The notes beneath the pieces were generated by a model. That model saw only the letters and a program-made list of their open reading frames with translations. It searched no databases and was not told the DNA's origin. A DNA stretch of 64,000 nucleotides. Source: Gemmatimonadota bacterium. Its GTDB lineage: Bacteria; Gemmatimonadota; Gemmatimonadetes; Longimicrobiales; Gaopeijiaceae. Position 1 is the first letter of the stretch, and the number at the start of each line of letters is the position of its first letter. The stretch lies in contig JAJDXG010000045.1 of NCBI GenBank assembly GCA_022823365.1, positions 156,486 to 220,485 on the forward strand. Reading direction: 5' to 3'. The position numbers were made by a program, and so were the translations under genes. Below are positions 1 to 8,844 of this stretch, piece by piece.

Positions 1-2877
1 TTCTTCCAGGTGGCTGGCCGGGCGCACCCCCCGGCCGGCCAGCCGTTCCCTCAGCAGGGCGGCGGGGTGCTGTTTCAGGGACAGCCCGGTGGCGCGGTAG
101 TCGGCCACCACCTGCTCGCCGGCGGAGAGGGCGGGCAGAGCCGGTTCCGGGCGGGGCGGCTCCGCCTCGCCGGGAGAATCGAAGAGCGGCAGCGGCTCCA
201 CCTGGTCCATGGAGGCGATCGCCCAGGCGGCCTGGCGGCGGTCCAGCCCGGTGGAGGTGAAGGCATCGGCCCTGGCCAGGCGGACCAGAACGGCCGACCT
301 GATCCCTGCCCGCCGCCGCAGGTCGGCCGGGGAACGATACCCCTCCTCCCGGGCCGTCACGATGCGGGTGGCGTCCTCTTCCCTCAGACCGCGGATCTGG
401 CGCAGTCCCAGCCTCAACGCCATGCGCGGATGGGAGCCCACCGGCTCCAGGGTGCAGTCCCACTCCGAGTGGTTGACATCCACCGGGCGCACCTCCACCC
501 CGTGCCTGCGCGCATCGCCCACGATCTGTGCGGGCGCGTAGAACCCCATGGGCTGGCTGTTGAGGAGGGCGCAGGCGAAGACCTCCGGGTAGTGGTGCTT
601 CAGCCACGAGGAGATGTAGACCAGGAGCGCGAAGCTGGCCGCATGGCTTTCCGGGAAGCCGTAGTCGCCGAACCCCTCGATCTGCCTGAAGCAGCGCTCG
701 GCGAACTCCCGGTCGTATCCCCTCCCCACCATCCCATCCACGAACTTGTCGCGGAAGCGATGGATGGTGCCGTAGTTGCGAAAGCTGGCCATGGCCCGGC
801 GCAGCTGGTCGGCTTCGGCCGGGCTGAATCCGGCCCCGACGATGGCGATCTTCATCGCCTGCTCCTGGAAGAGGGGCACGCCCAGTGTCTTCCCCAGCAC
901 CTCGCGCAGCTCTTCGGAGGGATACTCCACCGGCTCGACGCCCCTTCGCCGGCGCAGGTAGGGGTGGACCATGTCCCCCTGGATGGGCCCCGGACGCACG
1001 ATCGCCACTTCGATGACCAGGTCGTAGAAGGTGGCCGGCTTCAGCCGGGGGAGCATCGCCATCTGCGCCCGGCTCTCGATCTGGAACACGCCGATCGTGT
1101 CCGCCCGCTGGATCATCCCGTACACCCCCGGATCCTCCGAGGGCACGTCCCCCAGGGTGTGGCGGACGCCGTAGTGCGCCTCCAGCAACTCGAAGGAACG
1201 CCGGATACAGGAGAGCATGCCGAGCCCCAGCACGTCCACCTTGATGAGCCCCAGCGCCTCGAGATCGTCCTTGTTCCACTCGATCACCGTGCGGTCGTCC
1301 ATGGCCGCGTTCTCGATGGGAACGATCTCGCACAGCGGCCCGCGGGAGATGACGAACCCGCCCGTGTGCTGGGACAGATGGCGGGGGAAGCCGTACAGTT
1401 CCCGGGCCAGTTGCAGGGTCAGGCGCAGGCGCCGGTCCGTCGGATCGAATCCCTCCTCGCGGGCGCGCTCCTCGTCCACCGGCTTCGACCACACCGAAGC
1501 CATGGAGAGCAGCCGGTCGACCGTGTCCTTGCTCAGCCCCATGGCCCTGCCGGTGTCGCGCAAGGCGCTGCGCACGCGGTAGGTCACCACCGTCGCGGCC
1601 AGCCCGGCCCGTTCCCGGCCGTACTTGCGGTAGATGTACTGGATGACCTCCTCGCGGCGCTCGTGCTCGAAATCCACGTCGATGTCGGGCACTTCGCCGC
1701 GCTCGGCGGAGATGAAGCGCTCGAACAACAGGTCGACGCGGTCCGGATCGACCGATGTGATCTCCAGGCAGTAGCACACCGCCGAGTTGGCGGCCGAGCC
1801 GCGCCCCTGGCACAGGATGCCCAAGCCGCGGGCGGTCCGGACAATGTCGGCGACGGTGAGGAAGTACGGGGCGAACTCCAGTTCGCCGATGAGCGCCAGC
1901 TCGTGTTCGAGGGTCGCCCGCACCCTGGAGGGGATGCCCTCGGGATAGCGCCGGGCCGCGCCCTCCCAGGTCATAATCTCCAGCTCCCGCTGGGGTGTGC
2001 GGCCTTCACCCACCACCTCCTCGGGGTATTCGTAGCGCAGCTCTCCGAGAGAGAAGCGGCAGCGTTCGGCGATCTCCACCGCATTGGCCAGGGCACGGGG
2101 ATGATCGCGGAAGAGGGCAACCATTTGCGCGGGGGACTTGAGATGGCGTTCCGCGTTGGCCGCGAGGCGCCAGCCGGCGGTGTCGATGGTGCAGCGCTCG
2201 CGGATGCAGGTGAGCAGATCGTGGAGCCGGCGCCGCTCGGGGATGTGCTGGTGCACGTCGCCGGTCGCGACCAGCGGCACGCGCTCCGTCTCCGAGAGGG
2301 ATGCGAGAGCGGCCAGGCGGCGGATGTCGTTGCCCCGGTAGCTGCAGGTGGCGGCCAGGTAGAGAGGTGTGTCCAGCCGCTCCCGGTACCACGCCAGCCG
2401 TTCGGCGAAATCGGGGCCGGGCACCTCCGGCGGCAGGGCAACGAAGATCTGCTCTCCGGCCGCTTCCACGACATCCTCGCGCACGAGCCGGCACTCCCCC
2501 TTGGGGGCGCGCCTGCGTCCGCAGGTGATCAGACGGGCCAGACGGCCGTAGCCCTTCCTGGAGACGGGCAGGCAGAGCAGGGACGGCCCGTCCTCGAGGT
2601 CGAGGCGGGCTCCGGGGATGAAGCGCAGCTCCGTCTCGCGGGCGGCGTGGTGGGCGCGCACGACCCCCGCCAGGGTGTTGCGGTCGGTGAGCGCCAGGGC
2701 GCGGTAGCCCAGCGCATGCGCCCGCTCCACAAGCTCCTCGGGCTGGGAGGCGCCGCGCAGGAACGAGAAGTTGCTGGTGACCTGGAGTTCCGCGTAGCCG
2801 CCCGTCCAGGCCGCCGAGCCTCCGTCTACGCGGCTGCCGGAGAAGCACGGCGCGGGGTCGCGCCCGGGCCCGTTCAC
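1..2877 (-). CDS. dnaE2: Error-prone DNA polymerase III alpha subunit DnaE2/ImuC (C-terminus cut by window edge)
   Basis: This is the catalytic polymerase of the ImuA-ImuB-DnaE2 translesion synthesis system. The visible 959 residues begin with a PHP domain (motif ELQVTSNFSFLRGAS near residue 30). The C-family palm follows, with the catalytic aspartates in PDIDVDF at residues 397-403. A fingers region comes next (FQEQAMKIAIVGAGFS), then helix-hairpin-helix-like sequence (EEGYRSPADLRRRAGI) before the left edge. DnaE2 is usually 1050-1100 residues, so roughly the last tenth is missing. The start is a GTG at 2877 that overlaps the imuB stop as GTGA, implying translational coupling; the reading frame has no stop down to base 1. 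A long open frame on the opposite strand is only its high-GC shadow. Distinction from the replicative DnaE1 rests on gene order and the N-terminal motif. Confidence 0.95.
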   Translation of the reverse strand, partial: MNGPGRDPAPCFSGSRVDGGSAAWTGGYAELQVTSNFSFLRGASQPEELVERAHALGYRALALTDRNTLAGVVRAHHAARETELRFIPGARLDLEDGPSLLCLPVSRKGYGRLARLITCGRRRAPKGECRLVREDVVEAAGEQIFVALPPEVPGPDFAERLAWYRERLDTPLYLAATCSYRGNDIRRLAALASLSETERVPLVATGDVHQHIPERRRLHDLLTCIRERCTIDTAGWRLAANAERHLKSPAQMVALFRDHPRALANAVEIAERCRFSLGELRYEYPEEVVGEGRTPQRELEIMTWEGAARRYPEGIPSRVRATLEHELALIGELEFAPYFLTVADIVRTARGLGILCQGRGSAANSAVCYCLEITSVDPDRVDLLFERFISAERGEVPDIDVDFEHERREEVIQYIYRKYGRERAGLAATVVTYRVRSALRDTGRAMGLSKDTVDRLLSMASVWSKPVDEERAREEGFDPTDRRLRLTLQLARELYGFPRHLSQHTGGFVISRGPLCEIVPIENAAMDDRTVIEWNKDDLEALGLIKVDVLGLGMLSCIRRSFELLEAHYGVRHTLGDVPSEDPGVYGMIQRADTIGVFQIESRAQMAMLPRLKPATFYDLVIEVAIVRPGPIQGDMVHPYLRRRRGVEPVEYPSEELREVLGKTLGVPLFQEQAMKIAIVGAGFSPAEADQLRRAMASFRNYGTIHRFRDKFVDGMVGRGYDREFAERCFRQIEGFGDYGFPESHAASFALLVYISSWLKHHYPEVFACALLNSQPMGFYAPAQIVGDARRHGVEVRPVDVNHSEWDCTLEPVGSHPRMALRLGLRQIRGLREEDATRIVTAREEGYRSPADLRRRAGIRSAVLVRLARADAFTSTGLDRRQAAWAIASMDQVEPLPLFDSPGEAEPPRPEPALPALSAGEQVVADYRATGLSLKQHPAALLRERLAGRGVRPASHLEE

Positions 2878-4466
2878 GCGAAGAACCCGTGCAGGAACCA
2901 TCGCGGCGGGGCGGCGGGGTCGCGGGACCGCTCGCAGAAGAGCCAGTAGCGCCGCCCTTCCTCGTCTTCGGCCAGGTAGTAGTCGCGGGAAGGAGCATCT
3001 TCCAGCCACCATTCGCACTCCAGCCGCTCGGGCCCTTCGGCCACGCGCAGCCTGTGCCTCCGTCCGCGCCAGCGGAAGAAGGCCGGCGCACCCGCAGGCT
3101 CCAGTTCGCCTGATTCGCGGGCGACGGCCTCCACCCGCTCCGGGGAAGACAGCAGCCGGAGCGGCCGGCAGCGCCCCTCCGGCCAGCCCGGGCCGAGCCT
3201 CCGGGGTGCGGCCAGGGGTTCACGCAGCTCGACCGCGCGCTCGGGCAGCCAGCTCTGGTGCGGGACCGGACAGGCGACGCTTCCGAACCCGAAGCGGTTC
3301 CCCAGCCGGTCGAGGAGGGCGGCCAGCTCTTCGCGGCCCGTCCCACCCTCCCCTCCGATCCATCCGTCGCCCGCCGCCGCTGTTTCGGCCCGCGCGAACC
3401 AGTCCTCCTGCTCCTCCTCGACAACCTCGACCACCTCGGCGGACAACACCATCTCCTCGATGCCGAACCCCGGGTCGATCCGCTCCAGTTTTTCGGAGAG
3501 CAGGTTCATGAGGAGCCTTGGGCGGCGCAGAGGCCGGCTGGTACCTGCCACCAGAACGGAACGCGCTCCATCCCCTCGGCGGCTGACGAGCCGCATGCGC
3601 CGCACGCCCTCGCCTGCCCGGCTCAGGTTCCGGCACAGCTCCTCCAGCAGGGCTTCCACCGCCGCGTGGATGGAGTCCACTGTCGAGATCGGCTCCGCAA
3701 AGGCACGGCGGACCTCGCGCGGAAGCGGAGGCGGAAGAGAGATGACCGGCTCCTGGGCGAAGCCGAGTGCCTGCTCCAGGCGGCGGTGCGGGGCGGGGCC
3801 GAACCTCTTCGCCAGCGCCCCGGGATCGAAGGGGTAGAGGGCTCCGATCCTGTCCAGGCCGAAGGAGACCAGCGCTTCCACGACATCGGCATCGAGCCGG
3901 AGGGCGGCGACGGGGAGCCCGGCCAGCGTCTCCTTCACTTCGTCCGGATCCGCGGACCGAGTCACGATGGCCCCAGACTCCTCGCCGTGGCGGGCCAGCG
4001 CCCAGGCCGCCCCGGGCGTGCCGGCGAGAGCCAGCCGAGAGGTGAGCCCCAGCCCCCCCAGCCCCGCCCCCAGCGCCGCCATCAGCGCCTCCCCGCCGCC
4101 ATGGAGATGCGTGCACCCCCCGACATCGAGGAAGAGCCCATCCACACCGGCCGGCATGACCCGGGGGGTGAAGCCGTCCGCCCACCGGGCCAGCCGCTTC
4201 AGCGCATGGGCGTCGGCGACCGGATCGGCGGGGTGGACGATCACGTCGGGTACGATGGCCCGCCCGTCGGCCAGGGGCATGCCCGGCGCCAGTCCCGCCC
4301 CCGCCGCACGCGGGTTGACCGCCTCGATCACCAGCCGGCCCCGCTGCTCGCCGATGGTCGCGAAGGGCCGGGTGCGCGCCTCGGGGCAGCGCCAGGCCAG
4401 CCTCTCCACCGGCCACCAGGGGAACCAGGCGGCGACAATGCGGCGGGGGGTGGAAAAAACGCCCAT
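2874..4466 (-). CDS. imuB: ImuB, Y-family polymerase-like scaffold of the mutasome
   Basis: A 530-residue protein of the ImuB family, which in other bacteria is a catalytically inactive Y-family polymerase that links DnaE2 to the beta clamp. The N-terminus carries the family-typical IVAAWFPWWPVERLA (about residues 10-24). Y-family palm and little-finger sequence follows (DGLFLDVGGCTHLHGG near residue 115; AGTPGAAWALARHG near 150). The usual SIDE-type catalytic acids of active Y-family enzymes are not visible, as expected for ImuB. It lies between imuA (14-bp gap) and dnaE2 (4-bp overlap) in one transcription unit. I infer that the Pro- and Gly-rich C-terminal third is the partner-binding region. 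Confidence 0.93.
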   Translation of the reverse strand: MGVFSTPRRIVAAWFPWWPVERLAWRCPEARTRPFATIGEQRGRLVIEAVNPRAAGAGLAPGMPLADGRAIVPDVIVHPADPVADAHALKRLARWADGFTPRVMPAGVDGLFLDVGGCTHLHGGGEALMAALGAGLGGLGLTSRLALAGTPGAAWALARHGEESGAIVTRSADPDEVKETLAGLPVAALRLDADVVEALVSFGLDRIGALYPFDPGALAKRFGPAPHRRLEQALGFAQEPVISLPPPLPREVRRAFAEPISTVDSIHAAVEALLEELCRNLSRAGEGVRRMRLVSRRGDGARSVLVAGTSRPLRRPRLLMNLLSEKLERIDPGFGIEEMVLSAEVVEVVEEEQEDWFARAETAAAGDGWIGGEGGTGREELAALLDRLGNRFGFGSVACPVPHQSWLPERAVELREPLAAPRRLGPGWPEGRCRPLRLLSSPERVEAVARESGELEPAGAPAFFRWRGRRHRLRVAEGPERLECEWWLEDAPSRDYYLAEDEEGRRYWLFCERSRDPAAPPRWFLHGFFA

Positions 4467-4480
4467 GGCTTGAGGTCGGG

Positions 4481-5209
4481 TCAGCCGGCGCGGCGCGAAA
4501 GATCACGGGCAGCCGCGGAAGGCACCGGGGCCGCAAATGGCAGGGCGCGCCACCCATCGTCGTCCATCTCCACCACCCAGCACCCCGGTCTCCCGCCCCG
4601 GCAGTGCAGCACCTCCACGCGCCACCGGGCCATCCCGGCGCCCGGAACGGTGGTGACCCGCCACCGGCTGTCGGCCGTGGGAACCCTCGCCCGTCCCGCC
4701 CCTCCTCTCCCTGCTTCAGACCACAGCACCAGCCCGGGCACGCCCGAGCCTTCGGCCGCCAGCATCAGGCGCCGGGAGGCTGCCCGGTCGAGAGCGTCCA
4801 CCTCCGCCACAACCCCTCTCAGGGCTCGGCAGCGCAGCGCCTCCTCCATGGCCCACAGCATGTCGGCCCGCCGCCGCAGCCCGGAAGCGACCAGCAACCG
4901 CCCCGGCTCGATCCCGTACCGGACCAGCCCCGGCAGATAGAGGTCATCCCCGCGCGCCAGCCACATGAGCGGCCCCGGGGCCCTGCCGGCACGGGCCAGG
5001 AGGACGGCGCAGAAACCGGTCGCGGCCTCGTCCCCGCCAATCTCGTGGACGCACCCCGCTCGCAGCCCGCCTCCGGGCAGGGCGCCATCGATTTCCGGGA
5101 TGCCCAGCGACAGGCACGCCGCCCCGACTTCGACCGGAATCTCGATCCGGCGGATCTCCCGGCGCAGCGCCTCCAGCGCTCGCCGCTTCGTCTTCGGCAC
5201 GTGAGACAT
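4481..5209 (-). CDS. imuA: ImuA, RecA-like accessory protein of the mutasome
   Basis: A 242-residue RecA-fold protein (ImuA, sometimes labelled SulA/RecA-like) heading the imuA-imuB-dnaE2 cassette. The segment GIPEIDGALPGGGLRAG (about residues 36-52) matches the RecA-like start of ImuA proteins. There is no canonical Walker A lysine motif, which agrees with ImuA being a degenerate RecA relative. In other bacteria the cassette is DNA-damage induced. Here a TTGACA/TATCTT promoter ends about 9 bases before the ATG, so the message would be nearly leaderless. I could not find a complete LexA palindrome, so SOS control is assumed from the family rather than seen. Confidence 0.9.
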   Translation of the reverse strand: MSHVPKTKRRALEALRREIRRIEIPVEVGAACLSLGIPEIDGALPGGGLRAGCVHEIGGDEAATGFCAVLLARAGRAPGPLMWLARGDDLYLPGLVRYGIEPGRLLVASGLRRRADMLWAMEEALRCRALRGVVAEVDALDRAASRRLMLAAEGSGVPGLVLWSEAGRGGAGRARVPTADSRWRVTTVPGAGMARWRVEVLHCRGGRPGCWVVEMDDDGWRALPFAAPVPSAAARDLSRRAG

Positions 5210-5217
5210 GGGCCGAC

Positions 5218-5247
5218 AAGATACCGAACAAAAACCGTAAGTGTCAA
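5218..5247 (-). promoter_or_regulatory. Strong sigma-70-type promoter for the imuA-imuB-dnaE2 operon
   Basis: On the minus strand a perfect TTGACA (5247-5242) is followed by an 18-base spacer and TATCTT (5223-5218). The imuA ATG begins at 5209, so transcription would start on or within a couple of bases of the start codon. The spacer contains a single GTTCG half-site resembling half of a Gram-positive-type LexA operator, but the other half is not conserved. Confidence 0.6.
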
Positions 5248-5334
5248 ATCACGGCCCGCGCCCATGAAGCGTACATGAAAAGATGCCGCCTGAACCACGA
5301 ACCCGGGTCATGCGGGCACTCAAGTCATGCCAAC

Positions 5335-5358
5335 CCGGATCGAATCATCCCGATCCGG
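5335..5358. other. 8-bp inverted repeat upstream of the 5457 lipoprotein gene
   Basis: CCGGATCG (5335-5342) and CGATCCGG (5351-5358) are perfect reverse complements separated by 8 bases. No T-run follows, so it is not an obvious terminator. It lies about 100 bases upstream of the lipoprotein start and could be an operator or a leader hairpin. Confidence 0.35.
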
Positions 5359-5456
5359 AAAGGGTAGGATGACGTGCGGAAGCTGGTTCCTCCCGGCGCG
5401 ACGGTGGACTGCCGCCGAGGAAACGCCGCCAACCTCACCTCAGGAGGTTTCTGACC

Positions 5457-6134
5457 ATGTTACCAAAGACGAATCGTCAGCCGATATCCCTCAAACTCAT
5501 CCTCGCCCTGCTGCTCGTCCCGACCACCTTCGCGCTGACAGCCTGCGAAAGCTCCACGGAGCCGGACGGAGACCAGATGACCCAGGACGAAGCCAACGCC
5601 CTCGTGCAGGGGCTGTATGGCGGAAGCCTTCTGGCGTATGGAGGAATACTCCTCAATGGCGATCCGGCCATGCTCACGGCCGTTCCGCCTGGAGCGCCTC
5701 TTCCCGTGGACGCCGCCGCTCCCTGCGCCGATGGCGGCCAGGCCGCGTTCTCGGGGAGCGTGATGATCTCCATAGACGAAGCCCGGGGCTCTATTGAGCT
5801 GGAGCTGTCCGGCACCCTGGCCCCCAGCGGCTGCACGTTCACCGGCGGCGGCGCCACCTTTGTCCTGGACAGCAATCCGGGTCTGGCCCAGACAGGCTCG
5901 GTCATCGCCGTACTGGAAGACTTCAGCTTCTCCATCAACATCACGTCTTCCGGCTCGTTCAGCTGGACGAGCGGGACCAGGTCGGGCAGCTGCGATCTCG
6001 ACAACACCATCACCTCCGAGATCTCCATGGTCGATGCCGCCCTCAGCGGCGCCATCCCGACGGCGACGATCACCGGCTCCGTATGCGGCCTCAACGTCAA
6101 CCGTGACATCGAACTGACCGCCATGACCTCCTGA
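5457..6134 (+). CDS. Predicted lipoprotein of unknown function
   Basis: A 225-residue exported protein. The N-terminus has a basic stretch, a hydrophobic core and a lipobox-like LTAC with the acylated cysteine at residue 30, so it should be a membrane-anchored lipoprotein. The mature part is rich in Ser, Gly and Thr, with alternating polar and hydrophobic residues typical of a beta-sandwich. Three further cysteines (in PCADG, SGCTF and GSCDL) could form disulfides. A good GGAGG lies about 10 bases before the ATG. It is a single-gene unit closed by a strong terminator. I do not recognise the family. Confidence 0.85.
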   Translation: MLPKTNRQPISLKLILALLLVPTTFALTACESSTEPDGDQMTQDEANALVQGLYGGSLLAYGGILLNGDPAMLTAVPPGAPLPVDAAAPCADGGQAAFSGSVMISIDEARGSIELELSGTLAPSGCTFTGGGATFVLDSNPGLAQTGSVIAVLEDFSFSINITSSGSFSWTSGTRSGSCDLDNTITSEISMVDAALSGAIPTATITGSVCGLNVNRDIELTAMTS

Positions 6135-6141
6135 CGCGGAC

Positions 6142-6182
6142 AAACCCGCCGGGCAACATCCCGACTGCTCGGCGGGTTTTCA
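6142..6182 (+). terminator. Rho-independent terminator after the 5457 lipoprotein gene
   Basis: AAACCCGCCG (6142-6151) pairs perfectly with CGGCGGGTTT (6170-6179) across an 18-base loop, and the stem runs into a short TTTT tract. It sits 8 bases after the stop codon. Confidence 0.8.
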
Positions 6183-6260
6183 CGTTTCCTGAAAGCTGCA
6201 GGACCGGCCGACAGGCATCGTCGTATCCCTTCCGAAGGAACTGACCGGGTCTTGCGATGA

Positions 6261-6279
6261 TATATCGATTATCGATATA
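6261..6279. promoter_or_regulatory. Perfect 19-bp AT-rich palindrome, candidate PadR operator
   Basis: TATATCGAT (6261-6269) and ATCGATATA (6271-6279) are exact reverse complements around a single central T, in a region otherwise above 60 percent GC. It lies 55 bases before the ATG of the 6335 gene. A related GATATG element recurs twice just downstream. PadR-family regulators bind short AT-rich palindromes, and a padR gene is second in this unit, so autoregulation is a reasonable inference. Confidence 0.55.
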
Positions 6280-6334
6280 ATGTTGTCTGATATGACGGCT
6301 ACCGATATGTTGTCCCCGGGAGGAGGTTTCGGAA

Positions 6335-8476
6335 ATGCGCAAGCGTTCGCGTTTCATCCGGCCATGCGGCGCCATGCAGCGTCGCCCGGCGCAAACCGGC
6401 ATTCCATGGATCGCGGCATTGCTGGCGTTGACCGGTTCGTGCGACCCGGCGAGCCGCGATACCCAACCTGCACCTGCGCGCGATTCCGCGGGCGTGACCA
6501 TCATCGAGAACGACGGCCCCGACGAAATGCTTGACATCCGAGCCGTGCGAACGGTCGATCTCATCCCCCCCGACAGCGCGCTCACGGCGGTTCCGTGGGG
6601 TGTGGCCGCGGACCCGATGACAGGCCGGATCCATGTGGCGGACTGGACAGGGGAGAGAGTCGTGGCCTTCGACGCTTCGGGAGCCTATGCGGGCAGCTAC
6701 GGACGCTCCGGGGACGGACCCGGAGAGTTTCGCAATCCCGCCGCCGTGTCCATGGACCCGTACGGGGCTCTCGCGGTGTGGGATACCGGCCGGCAGATCC
6801 TGAATCGCTGGTCGAGCGAGGGCGATCTGCTGAACGAGCAACGCCCGGAGCTGGTCTACTGGGGTCCGGGATTCGCGGTCGGAAGCGACTGGCTCGCCAC
6901 GGTGACGAGCGCCACGTCGGCATCGGGAATGGTCACGGAGCAGCGACTCGTCGTCGAGAGAGGACAAACGACGACGACGCTGCACGAGGTCCCGATGGAA
7001 CTGGCGGTCATGGAGTTCGGCGGCGGATCCTTTCCGGGGCCCAGGGTGCTCGCTCCCTCGGTCATCTGGACGCACCGGGGAGACTCCATCTTTTTCCTGA
7101 ACGGGCCGGGCTATCGCATCGACAAGCATGCCGGCGGCTCGGTGGTGTCGAGTATCAGACGGTCCCTGGACCCGATCGACGTCACGCGGCAGATGGCCGT
7201 AAGAGGCGCGGAGTTCGGCCCCGGTCCCTATGGAATGTTCATGCGGCGCTTCGGGCTGGAGGCGGAGGACATCGTGGCCGCGGTCGGATACGAGGAGCAG
7301 GTCTCGCCGGTGCTGAGTATGGTCGCAGCTCCCGGAGGCCAGCTGTGGGTGACGCGCAGCACCGACGGAATGACGCCCCGCATCGTCGACATCCTCGATT
7401 CCTCCGGAGGGTACGCGGGCTCCTTCGAGTTGCCCGGGGTCCCCGTTGCGTTCATCTCCGACTCGATTTTCGCGGGTCTTCGTCTGGAGGAAACCGGAGA
7501 GACGATCGTATCGCTCTACCGTCTGACCGATGGGGACTCCAGTCGGGAGGCGGCGGATTCCGGTAGAGAGCCGGCAATGGAGAGCGGTGGGGTCGCGAAC
7601 CCGCCGGTCCCGACATCGTCCGGATTCCGTGAGTTCCGCGACTGCCCGGAATGCCCCCTGATGGTCGAGCTGCCTCCGGGCGAATACGTGATGGGACGAG
7701 GCGCGCACGAGGAGCCGGATCCCGGAAACCCGCCGCCACCTGAGTGGCTGGTGGAGGCGCAGAAACCGCCCACCGAGGTGCGGATCGCGTACTCCTTCGC
7801 CATCGGCAAACATGAAGTGACGTTCGGGGAATGGGATTCCTGCGTCGACGCCGGAGGGTGCACGTATGTGCCCGACGACAACGGCTGGGGGCGCGCCGAC
7901 CGGCCGGTGATCAACCTCGCCCGTCCCGATGTCGACCAGTACGTCACATGGATCGGCCAGCGTACCGGCCAGGCCTACCGTCTGCCCAGCGAGGCGGAGT
8001 GGGAATACGCCGCGCGAGGCGGCACCACGACAACCCGTTATTGGGGGGATGGGCTCGGCGCCGGCATGCTCACCTGTGAAGGCTGCCCGGGCCGCCGATG
8101 GGAACTCAGGAACACAACTCCCGCAGGGTCGTTCCCGGCCAACCCGTTCGGACTCCACGACACAATCGGGAACGTGACGGAATGGGTTGCCGACTGCTGG
8201 AATGCCACTCATGAAGGAAATCCCGGCGACGGCTCCGCGAGGACGGAGGATTCTCCCTGGTGGCAGGACGGCGCCTGTGTACGGCCTGTCAGGCGGGGCA
8301 GCAGCTGGTCATCCTACTCGTGGGCCGTAACGGCTGCCTTTCGGCACTACCATTGGCCGGGCCCGTGGAACGACCGGGAAACCATGACCGGCTTTCGCCT
8401 GGTTCGACCCATCGCATCGCATCCGGCGGAGGCGCCAACCCTCGAATCGCATTCCCGGAGACAAGATCAGCCATGA
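6335..8476 (+). CDS. Lipoprotein fusing a 6-bladed beta-propeller to a SUMF1/FGE-fold domain
   Basis: A 713-residue exported protein with two domains. The N-terminus has a hydrophobic core ending in LTGSC (Cys36, lipobox-like). Residues about 45-390 resemble the 6-bladed propeller lipoproteins common in Gemmatimonadota, starting with RDSAGVTIIEN and containing WGVAADPMTGRIHVADW. Residues about 440-700 form a SUMF1 (formylglycine-generating enzyme) fold: GEYVMGRG, HEVTFGEWD, YRLPSEAEWEYAARGG, GNVTEWVAD and GFRLV. The paired catalytic cysteines of true formylglycine-generating enzymes are not seen in the final segment, and no sulfatase lies nearby, so sulfatase activation is unlikely. A GGAGGAGG precedes the ATG. 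The stop overlaps the padR start as ATGA. Confidence 0.85.
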   Translation: MRKRSRFIRPCGAMQRRPAQTGIPWIAALLALTGSCDPASRDTQPAPARDSAGVTIIENDGPDEMLDIRAVRTVDLIPPDSALTAVPWGVAADPMTGRIHVADWTGERVVAFDASGAYAGSYGRSGDGPGEFRNPAAVSMDPYGALAVWDTGRQILNRWSSEGDLLNEQRPELVYWGPGFAVGSDWLATVTSATSASGMVTEQRLVVERGQTTTTLHEVPMELAVMEFGGGSFPGPRVLAPSVIWTHRGDSIFFLNGPGYRIDKHAGGSVVSSIRRSLDPIDVTRQMAVRGAEFGPGPYGMFMRRFGLEAEDIVAAVGYEEQVSPVLSMVAAPGGQLWVTRSTDGMTPRIVDILDSSGGYAGSFELPGVPVAFISDSIFAGLRLEETGETIVSLYRLTDGDSSREAADSGREPAMESGGVANPPVPTSSGFREFRDCPECPLMVELPPGEYVMGRGAHEEPDPGNPPPPEWLVEAQKPPTEVRIAYSFAIGKHEVTFGEWDSCVDAGGCTYVPDDNGWGRADRPVINLARPDVDQYVTWIGQRTGQAYRLPSEAEWEYAARGGTTTTRYWGDGLGAGMLTCEGCPGRRWELRNTTPAGSFPANPFGLHDTIGNVTEWVADCWNATHEGNPGDGSARTEDSPWWQDGACVRPVRRGSSWSSYSWAVTAAFRHYHWPGPWNDRETMTGFRLVRPIASHPAEAPTLESHSRRQDQP

Positions 8477-8844
8477 GCGAGACAAACCCCACCGGCGACC
8501 AGGAATTCGACGCGCAGGGCTTCGCCCGAGGGATCCACGAGCTGCTGGTTCTCGCCGCCCTGCGCGAGAGCCCCAGGCACGGCTACCAGATCGCCCTGGA
8601 CGTGGAGGCGCACAGCAACGGGGTCTTCCGGTTCCGGCACGGCACCCTGTATCCGATCCTGCACCGGATGGAGGCGAACGGGCTCATCCAGGGCCGCTGG
8701 TCGAGCGGGGGCGGGCGGAGGCGGAAGGTATATTCGCTCACCGACATCGGCCGCAGGCACCTCAGCGGAGAAGCGGACCGGGTTGAGGATATTCTGGCCG
8801 GCCTCATGCGGATGCTTCGCCGCGCGCGCGAGGTTCCGGCGTGA
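8473..8844 (+). CDS. PadR-family transcriptional regulator
   Basis: A 123-residue winged-helix protein. Its centre carries the PadR signature: LLVLAALRESPRHGYQIA (about residues 25-42) and FRHGTLYPILHRMEANGLI, followed by the wing and VYSLTDIGRRHL. PadR proteins are usually ligand-responsive repressors of a linked transporter or envelope gene. The chosen ATG at 8473 overlaps the preceding stop (ATGA), and the stop overlaps the next GTG start, so it is translated in the middle of a coupled unit. The 19-bp palindrome at 6261 is the best candidate operator. An upstream in-frame extension is rejected because it lies inside the preceding gene. Confidence 0.92.
   Translation: MSETNPTGDQEFDAQGFARGIHELLVLAALRESPRHGYQIALDVEAHSNGVFRFRHGTLYPILHRMEANGLIQGRWSSGGGRRRKVYSLTDIGRRHLSGEADRVEDILAGLMRMLRRAREVPA

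Noticed and set aside
10-2949. A 979-codon open frame on the plus strand
   Set aside because: It is antisense to dnaE2, whose minus-strand frame carries clear polymerase motifs. Long antisense frames are common at this GC content, and the product is Arg/Gly/Pro/His-rich without any family motif.
5224-5241. LexA operator in the imuA promoter spacer
   Set aside because: Only a single GTTCG half-site is present; the opposite half does not match, so a LexA site is not claimed.
6335-8476. Sulfatase-activating formylglycine-generating enzyme
   Set aside because: The fold is present but the catalytic cysteines are not visible and no sulfatase gene is in the window.
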